Shown here: piece after piece, positions 35,290 through 43,807 of the stretch
How the letters are laid out: each line of letters opens with the position of its first letter
Numbering within the stretch: the stretch's first letter is position 1
Assembly (NCBI GenBank): GCA_934654765.1
Contig: CAKUGX010000004.1
Coordinates: 1-45,675, forward strand
Direction: 5' to 3'
Length of the DNA: 45,675 nucleotides
DNA from: an uncultured Collinsella sp.
GTDB lineage: Bacteria; Actinomycetota; Coriobacteriia; Coriobacteriales; Coriobacteriaceae
Translations under genes and position numbers: made by a program
The notes under the pieces: generated by a model
What the model was told of the DNA's origin: nothing
The model's input: only the letters and a program-made list of their open reading frames with translations
The model's database searches: none

Positions 35290-36918
35290 CTATTCGAGCG
35301 CTCGATACGAAAAATCGCTAAAGGTTGCTCTGAGTTTGCCGTATGCGAGATCGACCGCTCCGAGCCCCAACATGCCGCCAGTAAAATGTGGCCCCAAAAT
35401 GTGCTCATCGCCCAAGTTTTCCTCGGCAAACGAGCAGCCGAGGTCCTCCCATCCATCGCCGTCATCGACAGCGAAGCACAGTTTGCCCGCGTGGGCGACG
35501 ATACGAAGGCCGATCTTTCCCGCAGGGGAAAGCGTCTTGCGTCCATCGGTGCCCAGGGGCATCGAATACGAACCGTTATCGCAGACGAGCACATCTGCGA
35601 CGCGCTCTCCATTCTTCTCGTCAAACCCCACCAACAGGGCAACATAGCAGCGCGAATCGTACATTGCGACCATGCCCGCCGCCTGGTTATAGTTACCCGG
35701 CGCCACGTCCACATGGGTCACGGCCTCAAAAGAAAAATCTTGGATTCGGCGGACGACAAGCGTTTGGTCAAACAGCGAGCTCAGAGAATCGTTTCCCGTA
35801 AGGACCAACCCGTCTGCCTCGTCGATTCGCACACGCAGATCGTCTATAACGCGTGGGGTCAACCATTCTTCACGCCACAGATCGCAATCAGGATCAAACG
35901 CCGTTTCGTAGGTGGTGTCACGGCGGTACGGCTCGCTCTCGGTGCCGGCTGTGACACCGGCAGGAGCCGGAACCGCCAGCTGGGGTTCGCTGCCGCCAGC
36001 GGAAAGGCGCGGCCAACCGTCAATCCAATCAACACGCTGCAAAGCCGACTCGCGCCCCAAAGGAGACGTCGACGCTCCCGGAAGATGACGAGCACAAAGA
36101 TGGCAGGCGTACCAAGAGCCATCGGGAGCCTCGACAAGATTGCCGTGGCCGCTCTTTAATAGAATCGAAGACGTACCGGCTGCCGAAACCAACGGATTGT
36201 TCGGCATGGGTTCGTAATAGCCGTCGACGGTTCGAGAGCGCGCGACAATCGTTCGGTGATTGACGCCAGTGCCGCCCTCGGCAGCAAACAGATAGAACCA
36301 GCCGTCGTGCTCTAACACATGTGGCCCTTCGCACACACATGGAACATCGCCGGTGTGGTCAAAGATGCGCTTAGGGTCACCGACGCCACCGGTATATGTA
36401 TCGAGCTCGTACATAAGAACGCCGTTAAACTTGTAATGGCCCTCTAATGGACGCCAATCCCACTGCGGAACCACCAGGCGACAGCCATCCTGCGCATGAA
36501 CCAAGCAGGGATCGAACCCCTTGGCACCCAACTTGACGGGCTCACTCCAAGGACCCTCGATGTTCCGCGCGCGCACCAGATAGTTATCAACGTCTTTAAA
36601 GGCTCCGCTCACGGTTTTTGCCACAGAGTAGACCAGGTAGAACTCGCCCTTAGCATAGGTAAGATCCGGTGCCCAGACGCCACCGGACTCGGGAATTCCC
36701 CTCAAATCGAGCTTATCGAGAATACCGCCCAGACTCTCCCAGTGCACCAGGTCACGCGAGTGATACAGGCTCACGCCCGGCAACCAGGTAAACGTCGAGG
36801 TGACCATATAGTAGTCATCGCCGGCGCGGCACAGGCACGGATCGGGATGGAACCCCGGCAGAACGGGGTTGGAAAAAAAGGAGGCACCCGCAAAGCGCTT
36901 CGTAGTTTCTTGTGACAT
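35290..36918 (-). CDS. GH43 family beta-xylosidase/arabinofuranosidase-like hydrolase
   Basis: A 542-residue glycoside hydrolase of family 43. The five-bladed propeller domain opens with NPVLPGFHPDPCLCRAGDDYYM, where the Asp of HPDPC is the general base. FDPCLVHAQDG and CEGPHVLEHDGWFYLF hold the other two acidic residues. The last ~200 residues resemble the beta-sandwich domain of GH43 xylosidases. It would remove xylose or arabinose side chains from pectin oligomers. There is no signal peptide. An in-frame ATG at 36933 lacks a ribosome site, so 36918 is preferred. A terminator separates it from GH28 upstream. Confidence 0.9.
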   Translation of the reverse strand: MSQETTKRFAGASFFSNPVLPGFHPDPCLCRAGDDYYMVTSTFTWLPGVSLYHSRDLVHWESLGGILDKLDLRGIPESGGVWAPDLTYAKGEFYLVYSVAKTVSGAFKDVDNYLVRARNIEGPWSEPVKLGAKGFDPCLVHAQDGCRLVVPQWDWRPLEGHYKFNGVLMYELDTYTGGVGDPKRIFDHTGDVPCVCEGPHVLEHDGWFYLFAAEGGTGVNHRTIVARSRTVDGYYEPMPNNPLVSAAGTSSILLKSGHGNLVEAPDGSWYACHLCARHLPGASTSPLGRESALQRVDWIDGWPRLSAGGSEPQLAVPAPAGVTAGTESEPYRRDTTYETAFDPDCDLWREEWLTPRVIDDLRVRIDEADGLVLTGNDSLSSLFDQTLVVRRIQDFSFEAVTHVDVAPGNYNQAAGMVAMYDSRCYVALLVGFDEKNGERVADVLVCDNGSYSMPLGTDGRKTLSPAGKIGLRIVAHAGKLCFAVDDGDGWEDLGCSFAEENLGDEHILGPHFTGGMLGLGAVDLAYGKLRATFSDFSYRALE

Positions 36919-36954
36919 GAGGACTTCTTTCATCGGTGATAGCGATACAAAAAT

Positions 36955-36978
36955 GCCGGCGTCAACATAGACGCCGGC
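36955..36978 (-). terminator. Rho-independent terminator of the GH28 gene
   Basis: A 9-bp stem (GCCGGCGTC and complement) with a 6-base loop is followed by TTTTT on the minus strand, between GH28 and GH43. Confidence 0.75.
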
Positions 36979-36999
36979 GCAACTTCTTACGAACTTGTT

Positions 37000-38595
37000 T
37001 TAAGCGCGGATAACCTTGTCGACGTTCTGCAGCTGCAGCTCCTCGCCGTCATGGCCCTCGATGCAAACGTTTTGCAAGTCGAGCACGGCGACGTTCTGTG
37101 CGATGATGCCTTGGCGAACCATGGGATCAACACCGCAGGCCATAGCCGGCACAAAAGGCTCAGCGTTGGGCGAGAAAGTCACGTGGACATCCTCGAACGT
37201 CAGGCGCGTCACCTTGCTCTCGGGAAGGCCCGTGATGTAGGCAGCGGCTGCATGGCAGTTGGTGGCCTCGATGTCGCGGAACGTCGTGGCGCCAAAGCCG
37301 GGCGTACGGTCATCGACGGGCAGCGCCTCGCGGCTCTGGACGTAGTCGGTCTTGCCGTCCTTGTCGCAGAAGTAGAAGGAGTTGACCACAAAGGGCGTGA
37401 GCACCTCGTCCATGCGGATGTGCTCAAAGGTGATGCCCTCGTTGACGGCGTCCTTGCCGCGACCGCGACGGGTCTTAACGCGCAGGCCGCGATCGGTGCG
37501 CTCGAACAGGCACTTGCTCACGGTAAGGTCCTTGATGCCACCGGCGGCCTCGGAACCCAGGACCACGGCGCCGTGGCCATCGTGCATGTAGCAGTGCGAG
37601 ATCAGCACGTCGTGCGTTGCGGGGCGAAGCTCGGGCTCAATGCCCAGCTTGCCGCTCTTGATGGCGATACAGTCGTCGCCCACCGAGAACTGGCAGCCCA
37701 AGATGCGAACAAAGCCGCAGCTCTCGGGATCGAAGCCGTCAGTGTTGTGGGAGTTCTTGGGGCCCTCGATGGACAGGCAGAGCGCATCGACGTGCTCGCA
37801 CAGAATGGGGTGGATGTTCCACGCCGGGCTGTTGCGGACGGTAAAGCCGGCCAGGCTCACGTTCGCGCACTCGGACAGGAAGATCATGCGCGGACGGGCG
37901 ACCTCGCGGCCCTCCTCGGGACGGAAGATGTTCTTAAAGTCCTTGTTCCACCAGTTGTCCTCGGCAAAATCGGTCTGGCCGTCAATTGCACCGCGGCCAT
38001 AGATGCACACGTCGTGCACGCTCAGGCCGGTAAAGGTGGAGCAATAGGTTGCAAAGCTCTCGCCCTCCCAACGGCCCAGCGGGGTCATGTCGGTACCGGC
38101 GTAACCGGCGCCCTCGTCGCCCTTGACCGTGCCTGGGATGTAGGCCAGCGCAGCGCGATCGTGGCGGGCCAGCAGCACCGCGCCCTCGGCAAGCTCAATA
38201 TTGATATCGCTCTTAAGGAAGAGGGACTTGATGCGGTAGTTACCGGCGGGGATCAGCACGCGACCGCCCTTGGGGCAGGCCATGATGGCGGCCTGGATGT
38301 TGGTGGTGTCATCGTGCTCGGCATCGCCCTTGGCGCCGCAATCGCGAACGTCGATGGTAAAGGGCTCAGCAAGCGTGGTGACGCCGACACTCAGCTCGCG
38401 CTCGCCGCAGACAAAGCGAACCAGGTTGCGCTTGCCGGGAACCAGGCCATCAACATAGGTCTCGACCTTATTCGTGGTGCCGGCGGGCTCGTCGTTAACA
38501 AAGATCTCCCACGTATCGGCGCAGGTAAAGTAACCGCCATCGTCGAGCTCGATCACGGCCGCGCGGGCGTTGCGCCAGATAACGTTCGTATCCAT
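37000..38595 (-). CDS. GH28 polygalacturonase-type hydrolase
   Basis: A 531-residue family 28 enzyme. The right-handed beta-helix carries the full active site: NTDG (284-287), GDDCIAI (306-312), GHGAV (340-344) and RGLRVKT (369-375). It hydrolyses galacturonic acid chains, probably exo-acting on short oligomers. An N-terminal ~75-residue module precedes the helix. There is no signal peptide, so a cytoplasmic role fits the other enzymes here. AGGGAGAG precedes the ATG, a TACAAT -10-like box lies upstream, and the gene has its own terminator, so it is probably monocistronic. Confidence 0.93.
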   Translation of the reverse strand: MDTNVIWRNARAAVIELDDGGYFTCADTWEIFVNDEPAGTTNKVETYVDGLVPGKRNLVRFVCGERELSVGVTTLAEPFTIDVRDCGAKGDAEHDDTTNIQAAIMACPKGGRVLIPAGNYRIKSLFLKSDINIELAEGAVLLARHDRAALAYIPGTVKGDEGAGYAGTDMTPLGRWEGESFATYCSTFTGLSVHDVCIYGRGAIDGQTDFAEDNWWNKDFKNIFRPEEGREVARPRMIFLSECANVSLAGFTVRNSPAWNIHPILCEHVDALCLSIEGPKNSHNTDGFDPESCGFVRILGCQFSVGDDCIAIKSGKLGIEPELRPATHDVLISHCYMHDGHGAVVLGSEAAGGIKDLTVSKCLFERTDRGLRVKTRRGRGKDAVNEGITFEHIRMDEVLTPFVVNSFYFCDKDGKTDYVQSREALPVDDRTPGFGATTFRDIEATNCHAAAAYITGLPESKVTRLTFEDVHVTFSPNAEPFVPAMACGVDPMVRQGIIAQNVAVLDLQNVCIEGHDGEELQLQNVDKVIRA

Positions 38596-38643
38596 GGGTC
38601 TCTCCCTATAAAAGTTCTCTAAGAGTTAATTGTACGCTGTTGT

Positions 38644-38688
38644 AAAAAAGGGCCGTACCTGCCGGCGGATATCCGGTGGCACGGCCCT
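38644..38688 (-). terminator. Rho-independent terminator of the GPH symporter gene
   Basis: Paired AGGGCCGT and ACGGCCCT (38649-38688) with inner CCGG pairing are followed by TTTTTT on the minus strand. Confidence 0.85.
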
Positions 38689-38712
38689 GTGGTTTGGACG
38701 ATGCGTCTGGCC

Positions 38713-40272
38713 TTACTCGGCGGGGATCACGCTGCCGTCCTGGAAGCCAACGTTGTTGTGGGCGAAGCACTCCTCGTACTTAAAACCGGAGAGCTCCTCG
38801 CAAAGCGCCTTGACCTCGGGCTTGACGTCGGCCATCTTGCCGCCCTCCTTGACGCGCTTGATCTCGTCGCAGAGGATGTCGCACTGCTCCTTGTCGATCT
38901 TGATGCCGCGGGCGAGGACAGCTGCGAGCAGGAAGAAGCCGGCGCAGCCGATGAGCATGTAGCCGCAGATGTACAGGGGCACGGTAGCGGGCTGGGTCAC
39001 GGCGTCGCTGTTGCCGGCAGTCTGAATGAAGCCGGAGGCGGCGAGGACGATGGCCCAAGCGTTGACGGCGATAGCCTGGGCGACCTGCTGGCAGAGCTGC
39101 TGAGCGGAGCTGTAGATGCCCTCGCGACGACGCAGGGTGATGAGCTCATCGACATCGGGGATGTAGTTGAGCAGGACATCGGGCAGGTACTGGAAGCCAA
39201 CATAGAAGAACTTCCAGATGGCAAAGATGATGGGGTAGGCGATCATTGCGATGGCGACCGTAGAGGTGCCGTTGATCTGACCGAAAGCGAAGTAGTTATA
39301 GGCGAAGATGCACGCGGCGCAACCGACGTTGGCCAGGTACCAAGACTTGTGGAAGCCCTTCTTAGCCATGAGGGCAACCCATGCAGCGGTGCAGACGATA
39401 GCAACGACCTTGCCGGGCATCTCCATCACAGACTCGTAGGACTTAGGAATCTGCAGGCAGTAGACGATAAAGAAGGACAGGCAGGCAGACCAGCAGGCAG
39501 CGGCGAGCTTCGTGGAAACCTGTGCGTACAGGACCTTGCGGAAGGACTTGTTACGGAAGGTGGAGACGACGTCAACAAAGAACTTCTTGATGCCCTCGCC
39601 AACGCTCTCGATCTTCTCCTGGGCGACCTCCTCGGGGGTGTGCTCCCACGTGGACAGGTAGACGCACAGCAGCGAGATTGCCATAACCGAAGCGTTGATC
39701 GCAGCGATGATGAAGTAGCTGAACGGGTTGGTCTCGCCAAAGGTACCAAAGCCAAAGCCGACGAGCGCAGCCATCAGGAAGCCGGCGGCATTACCAAAGA
39801 GGTGCTTGTAGCCGGTGAGGTACGTGCGCTCCTTGAAGTCGTCGGTCATCTCGATGGTAAGCGGCGACAGGTTGGCGGTGCAGAACGTGTACGCGACGTT
39901 ATAGATCAGGTACAGCGCGAAGTAGTACGGGAAGCCAAACGGCGTGGCGACGAAGATGAGCGGCTCGGCGATCATCATCGGGATAGCCAGCAAGATCCAG
40001 AAACGGCGACGGCCAAAGATGCGGCCGACCTTGGTGGCGTAGAAGTTATCGGCCACGAAGCCCATCAGCGGGCAAAGGATGGCGTTAAGGTAGATGGCGA
40101 ACGAGCTGATCAGAGCCGCCTCGCCTGCGGACAGACCGCACTCCGTGGACAGGAACAGCACCATGTAGCTGTGCGTAAAGCTCAGGGCACCGGAATTGAG
40201 CATGCCGCCCATACCAAAGCCCAGGCGCGTCCAGAATGTGATCTTGCGCTTTTTACCGATCTTGTTAGTCAT
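38713..40272 (-). CDS. GPH family sugar:cation symporter
   Basis: A 519-residue transporter of the glycoside-pentoside-hexuronide:cation symporter family with about twelve membrane segments. It starts MTNKIGKKRKITFWTRLGFGMGG, and the ...LRRREGIYSSAQQL-type loop is typical. It probably imports galacturonate oligomers or related sugars for the cytoplasmic pectin enzymes. GAGGGAG precedes the chosen ATG; an upstream extension in frame runs through the promoter and is rejected. The promoter carries two LacI-type operators and the AACGG element. An acidic C-terminal tail (~60 residues) lies in the cytoplasm. Confidence 0.92.
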   Translation of the reverse strand: MTNKIGKKRKITFWTRLGFGMGGMLNSGALSFTHSYMVLFLSTECGLSAGEAALISSFAIYLNAILCPLMGFVADNFYATKVGRIFGRRRFWILLAIPMMIAEPLIFVATPFGFPYYFALYLIYNVAYTFCTANLSPLTIEMTDDFKERTYLTGYKHLFGNAAGFLMAALVGFGFGTFGETNPFSYFIIAAINASVMAISLLCVYLSTWEHTPEEVAQEKIESVGEGIKKFFVDVVSTFRNKSFRKVLYAQVSTKLAAACWSACLSFFIVYCLQIPKSYESVMEMPGKVVAIVCTAAWVALMAKKGFHKSWYLANVGCAACIFAYNYFAFGQINGTSTVAIAMIAYPIIFAIWKFFYVGFQYLPDVLLNYIPDVDELITLRRREGIYSSAQQLCQQVAQAIAVNAWAIVLAASGFIQTAGNSDAVTQPATVPLYICGYMLIGCAGFFLLAAVLARGIKIDKEQCDILCDEIKRVKEGGKMADVKPEVKALCEELSGFKYEECFAHNNVGFQDGSVIPAE

Positions 40273-40350
40273 CGAGCTCCCTCTCTTTTCTCGATTGTCT
40301 TGGAACAAGACGTTGGAGTCCATACCGACGTTTGTCTGCATGTCGTTCAG

Positions 40351-40404
40351 GGTGAACGTTTAGCTAGATTATGCGCGATTGCTTGCATCAGGTGAACGTT
40401 CACT
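40351..40404 (-). promoter_or_regulatory. GPH symporter promoter with two LacI-type operators
   Basis: GGTGAACGTTTAGC (40351-40364) and GGTGAACGTTCACT (40391-40404) are 40 bases apart. On the minus strand TTCACC inside the upper site is followed after 17 bases by CATAAT, so the operator covers the -35 box and the lower site falls near the transcription start. Confidence 0.65.
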
Positions 40405-40419
40405 TGCATATTATCCTTA

Positions 40420-40445
40420 AACGGTCGATTTTTGCCGCTGAACGG
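40420..40445 (-). promoter_or_regulatory. AACGG direct-repeat element, copy b
   Basis: AACGG at 40420 and 40441 (21-bp period) flank TCGATTTTTGCCGCTG, 29 bases from the nearest operator. Confidence 0.6.
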
Positions 40446-40513
40446 ATGGATCTATCGCCTTTTTGCCCAGTTTTTTGGCTATTTCTGCACGCTATTGGAC
40501 ATTAACCCTCAGA

Positions 40514-40527
40514 GGTGAACGTTTAGT
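40514..40527. promoter_or_regulatory. Additional LacI-type operator half-site
   Basis: GGTGAACGTTTAGT, a partial palindrome, lies between the uxaA terminator and the GPH promoter, about 120 bases upstream of the main operator. It could support DNA looping. Confidence 0.4.
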
Positions 40528-40557
40528 TTGTATTCGTTTTCATATTTAATAAGCAAA

Positions 40558-40585
40558 AAGGCGGCCATGCGAACATGACCGCCTT
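40558..40585 (-). terminator. Rho-independent terminator of the uxaCBA operon
   Basis: A hairpin of AAGGCGG-CATG arms with one mismatch and a 4-base loop is followed by TTTTTGC on the minus strand, 67 bases after the uxaA stop. Confidence 0.75.
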
Positions 40586-40651
40586 GACCGATCGACCACG
40601 CGACCGAGGCTCTATGGGAGCGCCAACCAGCCCGACGCTCCCCTTCCACCC

Positions 40652-42136
40652 TTACAGGCAGACGCCGTCCTTCCAGATGCTGATCTCGTGGCACCCACGA
40701 CGCTCGGCACTCGTAAGCTTGCCGCTCGCCGTATCCAGCACCAGCTGATACAGGTCGCCGGCAGCCTCGTCGAGCGTGCGCTCGCCCGTGGCCACGACGC
40801 CGGCGTTAAAGTCCATCCAGTTGGCCTTGTGGTCGCACAGGCGCTGATTGGTGAACACCTTGAGGGTGGGCGCCGGCGCGCCAAACGGCGTACCGCGACC
40901 GGTGGAGAACAGGATCACGTGGCAGCCGGCGGCCGTAAGGGCCGTGGTCGACACCATATCGTTGCCGGGGCCGCACAGCATATTCAGACCGTGCTTGGTA
41001 GCCTGGCCGGCGTACGGTAGCACGTCGACGATGGGCGCAGAGCCGCCCTTTTGCACGCAACCGCAGCTCTTGTCCTCGAGCGTGGTGATGCCGCCGTCCT
41101 TGTTGCCGGGGCTCGGGTTTTCGTAGACAACCTCGCCGTGGCTAATAAAGTAGTCCTTAAAGCCGTTAAGCATGTCGGAGGCGGCGTTGAACACCTGCTC
41201 GTCCTCGCAGCGGTCGAGCAGGATGCTCTCGGCACCAAACATCTCGGGGACCTCGGTGAGCACCGACGTGCCGCCGCGGGCGACAACCATATCGCTCACG
41301 CGACCGATCGTAGGGTTGGCGGTAATACCCGAAAGACCGTCGGAGCCGCCGCACTTAAGGCCGATGACCAGCTCGGAGGCCGGGATGGGCTCGCGCTTGG
41401 CCTGCTTGGCAAGATCTGCCAGCTCGGACAGGATGCGGTGGCCGTCAACCTGCTCGTCGGCAACATCCTGGCAGGTGAGGAAGCGGACGCGCTCGTGATC
41501 GTACTCGCCCAGCTCGTCGAGCACCTGCTGATGTGTGCAGTTCTCGCAACCGAGCGACAGGAACAGCACACCCGCGGCGTTTGCATGACGCGACAGCGCC
41601 ACCAGCAGACGGCGAGTCTGGGCATGGTCGGCGCCGGTCTGCGAGCAGCCAAACGGATGCGGGAAGTAATAGACGCCCTCCAGCGAACCCTCGACAAGGT
41701 CCTGAGCGTTCTCGCACATGGCGCGGGCGACCTCGTTCACACAGCCGACCGTGGGGATAATCCACAGCTCGTTGCGCGTGGCAGCGCGGCCGTCGGCGCG
41801 GCGGAAGCCCATAAAGGTCTCGGGCTCAACCGACTCGACAACCGGGTGCGTCGGGTTGTAGGTGTACTCGACCTCGCCCGAAAGGTTGGTCTTCACGTTG
41901 TGCGTATGCAGCCACTGACCGGGCTGGATGTCCTCCGTCACGTGGCCGATGGGAAGACCGTACTTGATGACGTCCTCACCAGCCGCAATAGCGCGCACGG
42001 CCATCTTGTGGCCCTGCGGGATATCCTCCACGGCAACGACCTCGCCCACGCCGGGGACGGCGACGGCCGTGCCCTTGGCGAGCGGCGACAACGCGACGAT
42101 GACGTTATCGGCCGGATTGATCTGGATAGTGTTCAT
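40652..42136 (-). CDS. uxaA: Altronate dehydratase
   Basis: A 494-residue altronate dehydratase, converting altronate to KDG. The N-terminal SAF domain (about 1-100) and the UxaA body with GCENCTHQQV, LKCGGSDGLSGITANP and the C-terminal CGPGNDMVSTTALTAAGCHVI are typical. The enzyme uses a metal, and its conserved cysteines are visible. It is the third gene of uxaC-uxaB-uxaA, 60 bases after uxaB. AGGA lies upstream of the ATG. It ends in a terminator. Confidence 0.95.
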   Translation of the reverse strand: MNTIQINPADNVIVALSPLAKGTAVAVPGVGEVVAVEDIPQGHKMAVRAIAAGEDVIKYGLPIGHVTEDIQPGQWLHTHNVKTNLSGEVEYTYNPTHPVVESVEPETFMGFRRADGRAATRNELWIIPTVGCVNEVARAMCENAQDLVEGSLEGVYYFPHPFGCSQTGADHAQTRRLLVALSRHANAAGVLFLSLGCENCTHQQVLDELGEYDHERVRFLTCQDVADEQVDGHRILSELADLAKQAKREPIPASELVIGLKCGGSDGLSGITANPTIGRVSDMVVARGGTSVLTEVPEMFGAESILLDRCEDEQVFNAASDMLNGFKDYFISHGEVVYENPSPGNKDGGITTLEDKSCGCVQKGGSAPIVDVLPYAGQATKHGLNMLCGPGNDMVSTTALTAAGCHVILFSTGRGTPFGAPAPTLKVFTNQRLCDHKANWMDFNAGVVATGERTLDEAAGDLYQLVLDTASGKLTSAERRGCHEISIWKDGVCL

Positions 42137-42196
42137 TACAAATAGTCCTAACCCTACTGTTGAGCAAAAGTCAGCGAACGATTCAAGGCGGTGTCT

Positions 42197-43711
42197 TTAA
42201 GCCTGAGCGTTGGCGAACGCCTGCTTAACGCCCTCGGCGCGCACGACGGCGAGCGCCTTGACGACAAACTCCTCCAGGCCGGCGATCTGCGTAAGGTCCT
42301 CGCCCCACATCTGCTCGTTGGTGAGCACCTCGTGCACCAGCTCGGCATCCTCGGCACCGGCATGGGCGGCGTAAAAGTCGAGCACGAAGGCGTCGTCCTG
42401 GGCGGTGTATTCGGTGCCGTCGGCACGACGCAGGTGCAGGCCGTCGCCCTCGCGGGACACGAGCTCCTGCGTGTAGAAGGCGATGAGCGTAGCGAGACTC
42501 GTGGCAAGGCACTTGGGCAGGTTGCCGGTCTCGGCGACGTAGTCCTTGAGCGTGGGCAGGTCGCGGGCGCGCCACTTGGCGGTGGAGTTGAGGCAAATGG
42601 AGAGCAGCGCGTGATCGATAAACGGGTTATCGAAGCGGTTCTCGACGGCGGCGGCAAAGGCCTTGCAGTCCTCAACGTCCAGATCGGCGGCAAGGGTCGG
42701 GATGACCTCGTCGTAGAGCATAGTGTTCATAAAGCCGCGGACGGTCTCGTCGTGCATGCAGTCGCGCACGATATCGAAGCCGGCAACCCAGGAGCCCGGG
42801 ACGAAGGCGGTGTGGGCACCGTTGAGGATGCGGACCTTGCGCTTCTTGTACGGGGTGACGTCGGGGGTCACGAAGACGCCGGGCAGGCCGGCCTTCACGA
42901 AGGGCAGGCGCTCCTTGAGCGACTCGTCTCCCTGGATGCCCCACATCTGGAAGGGCTCGCGCACGGCCAGGAACGGATCCTCGTAGCCCAGACGCTCAGC
43001 CACGGCAGCGGCCTCCTTGGGATCGCGAATGCGGCCTGGGACGATGGTGTCGACGAGCGTGGTGCAGATGGTGCAGTCGTTGGCCATCCACTGCGCAAAC
43101 TCGTCCTCCCAGCCCCAGTCGCTCACGTACTGGTTCATGATGCGCAGCAGCTCCTCGCCGTTGTGGTCGATGAGCTCGCAGGCGAGCACGATAACGCCCG
43201 GCTTGCCGGCGGCCCAGCGGGTGTGGAGCACCTGGGCAAGCTTGGCGGGGAAGCTCGCGGGCGGCATGTCGTCGGCCTTGCAGGACGGATCGTAGGCGAT
43301 GCCAGCCTCGGTGGTGTTGGAGACGATGATCTCCAGATCGTCGGATGCGGCGACCTCCATGATGGCGCGGTAGTCGTCCTCGCGATACGGGTTAAGGCAG
43401 CGGCTGCAGGCGCTGATCACACGGGACTCGTCGACCGTGTTGCCGTTCTCCTTGCCGCGCACCAGCACGGTGTACAGGTCGTCCTGGGCATTGATGCCGT
43501 CGGCAAAGCCAAAAGCGCCGCTGATGGGCTGCACCATGACGATCTTACCGTTCCAGCCGGTGGCCTCGTTGCCCATGTCAAAGAAGCGATCGACGAAGGC
43601 ACGCAGGAAATTGCCCTCGCCAAACTGCAGAACCTTCTCGGGCGCGTCCTTGGGAAGCAGGTAGCCCTCGTAGCCGATCTTCTCGAGCGTCTCGTAGCTG
43701 ATGTTCTCCAT
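42197..43711 (-). CDS. uxaB: Tagaturonate reductase
   Basis: A 504-residue polyol/mannitol dehydrogenase-family enzyme that reduces tagaturonate to altronate with NADH. FGEGNFLRAFVDRF at the N-terminus, the TTLVDTIVPGRI and KKRKVRILNGAHTAFVPG motifs (catalytic Lys and His region) support UxaB. The adjacent uxaC and uxaA genes give the galacturonate branch; a fructuronate reductase (UxuB) is less likely because altronate dehydratase follows. AAGGAG precedes the ATG. It lies 96 bases after uxaC. Confidence 0.93.
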   Translation of the reverse strand: MENISYETLEKIGYEGYLLPKDAPEKVLQFGEGNFLRAFVDRFFDMGNEATGWNGKIVMVQPISGAFGFADGINAQDDLYTVLVRGKENGNTVDESRVISACSRCLNPYREDDYRAIMEVAASDDLEIIVSNTTEAGIAYDPSCKADDMPPASFPAKLAQVLHTRWAAGKPGVIVLACELIDHNGEELLRIMNQYVSDWGWEDEFAQWMANDCTICTTLVDTIVPGRIRDPKEAAAVAERLGYEDPFLAVREPFQMWGIQGDESLKERLPFVKAGLPGVFVTPDVTPYKKRKVRILNGAHTAFVPGSWVAGFDIVRDCMHDETVRGFMNTMLYDEVIPTLAADLDVEDCKAFAAAVENRFDNPFIDHALLSICLNSTAKWRARDLPTLKDYVAETGNLPKCLATSLATLIAFYTQELVSREGDGLHLRRADGTEYTAQDDAFVLDFYAAHAGAEDAELVHEVLTNEQMWGEDLTQIAGLEEFVVKALAVVRAEGVKQAFANAQA

Positions 43712-43807
43712 CTATGTCTCTCCTTAGGCGTTTGTTAGCGTGCAAGCTTGCCGGGGGCGCCGCGTGTGGCGACGGCGCTCCCGGGTTCTATGTGATTCGG
43801 TGCGAAC

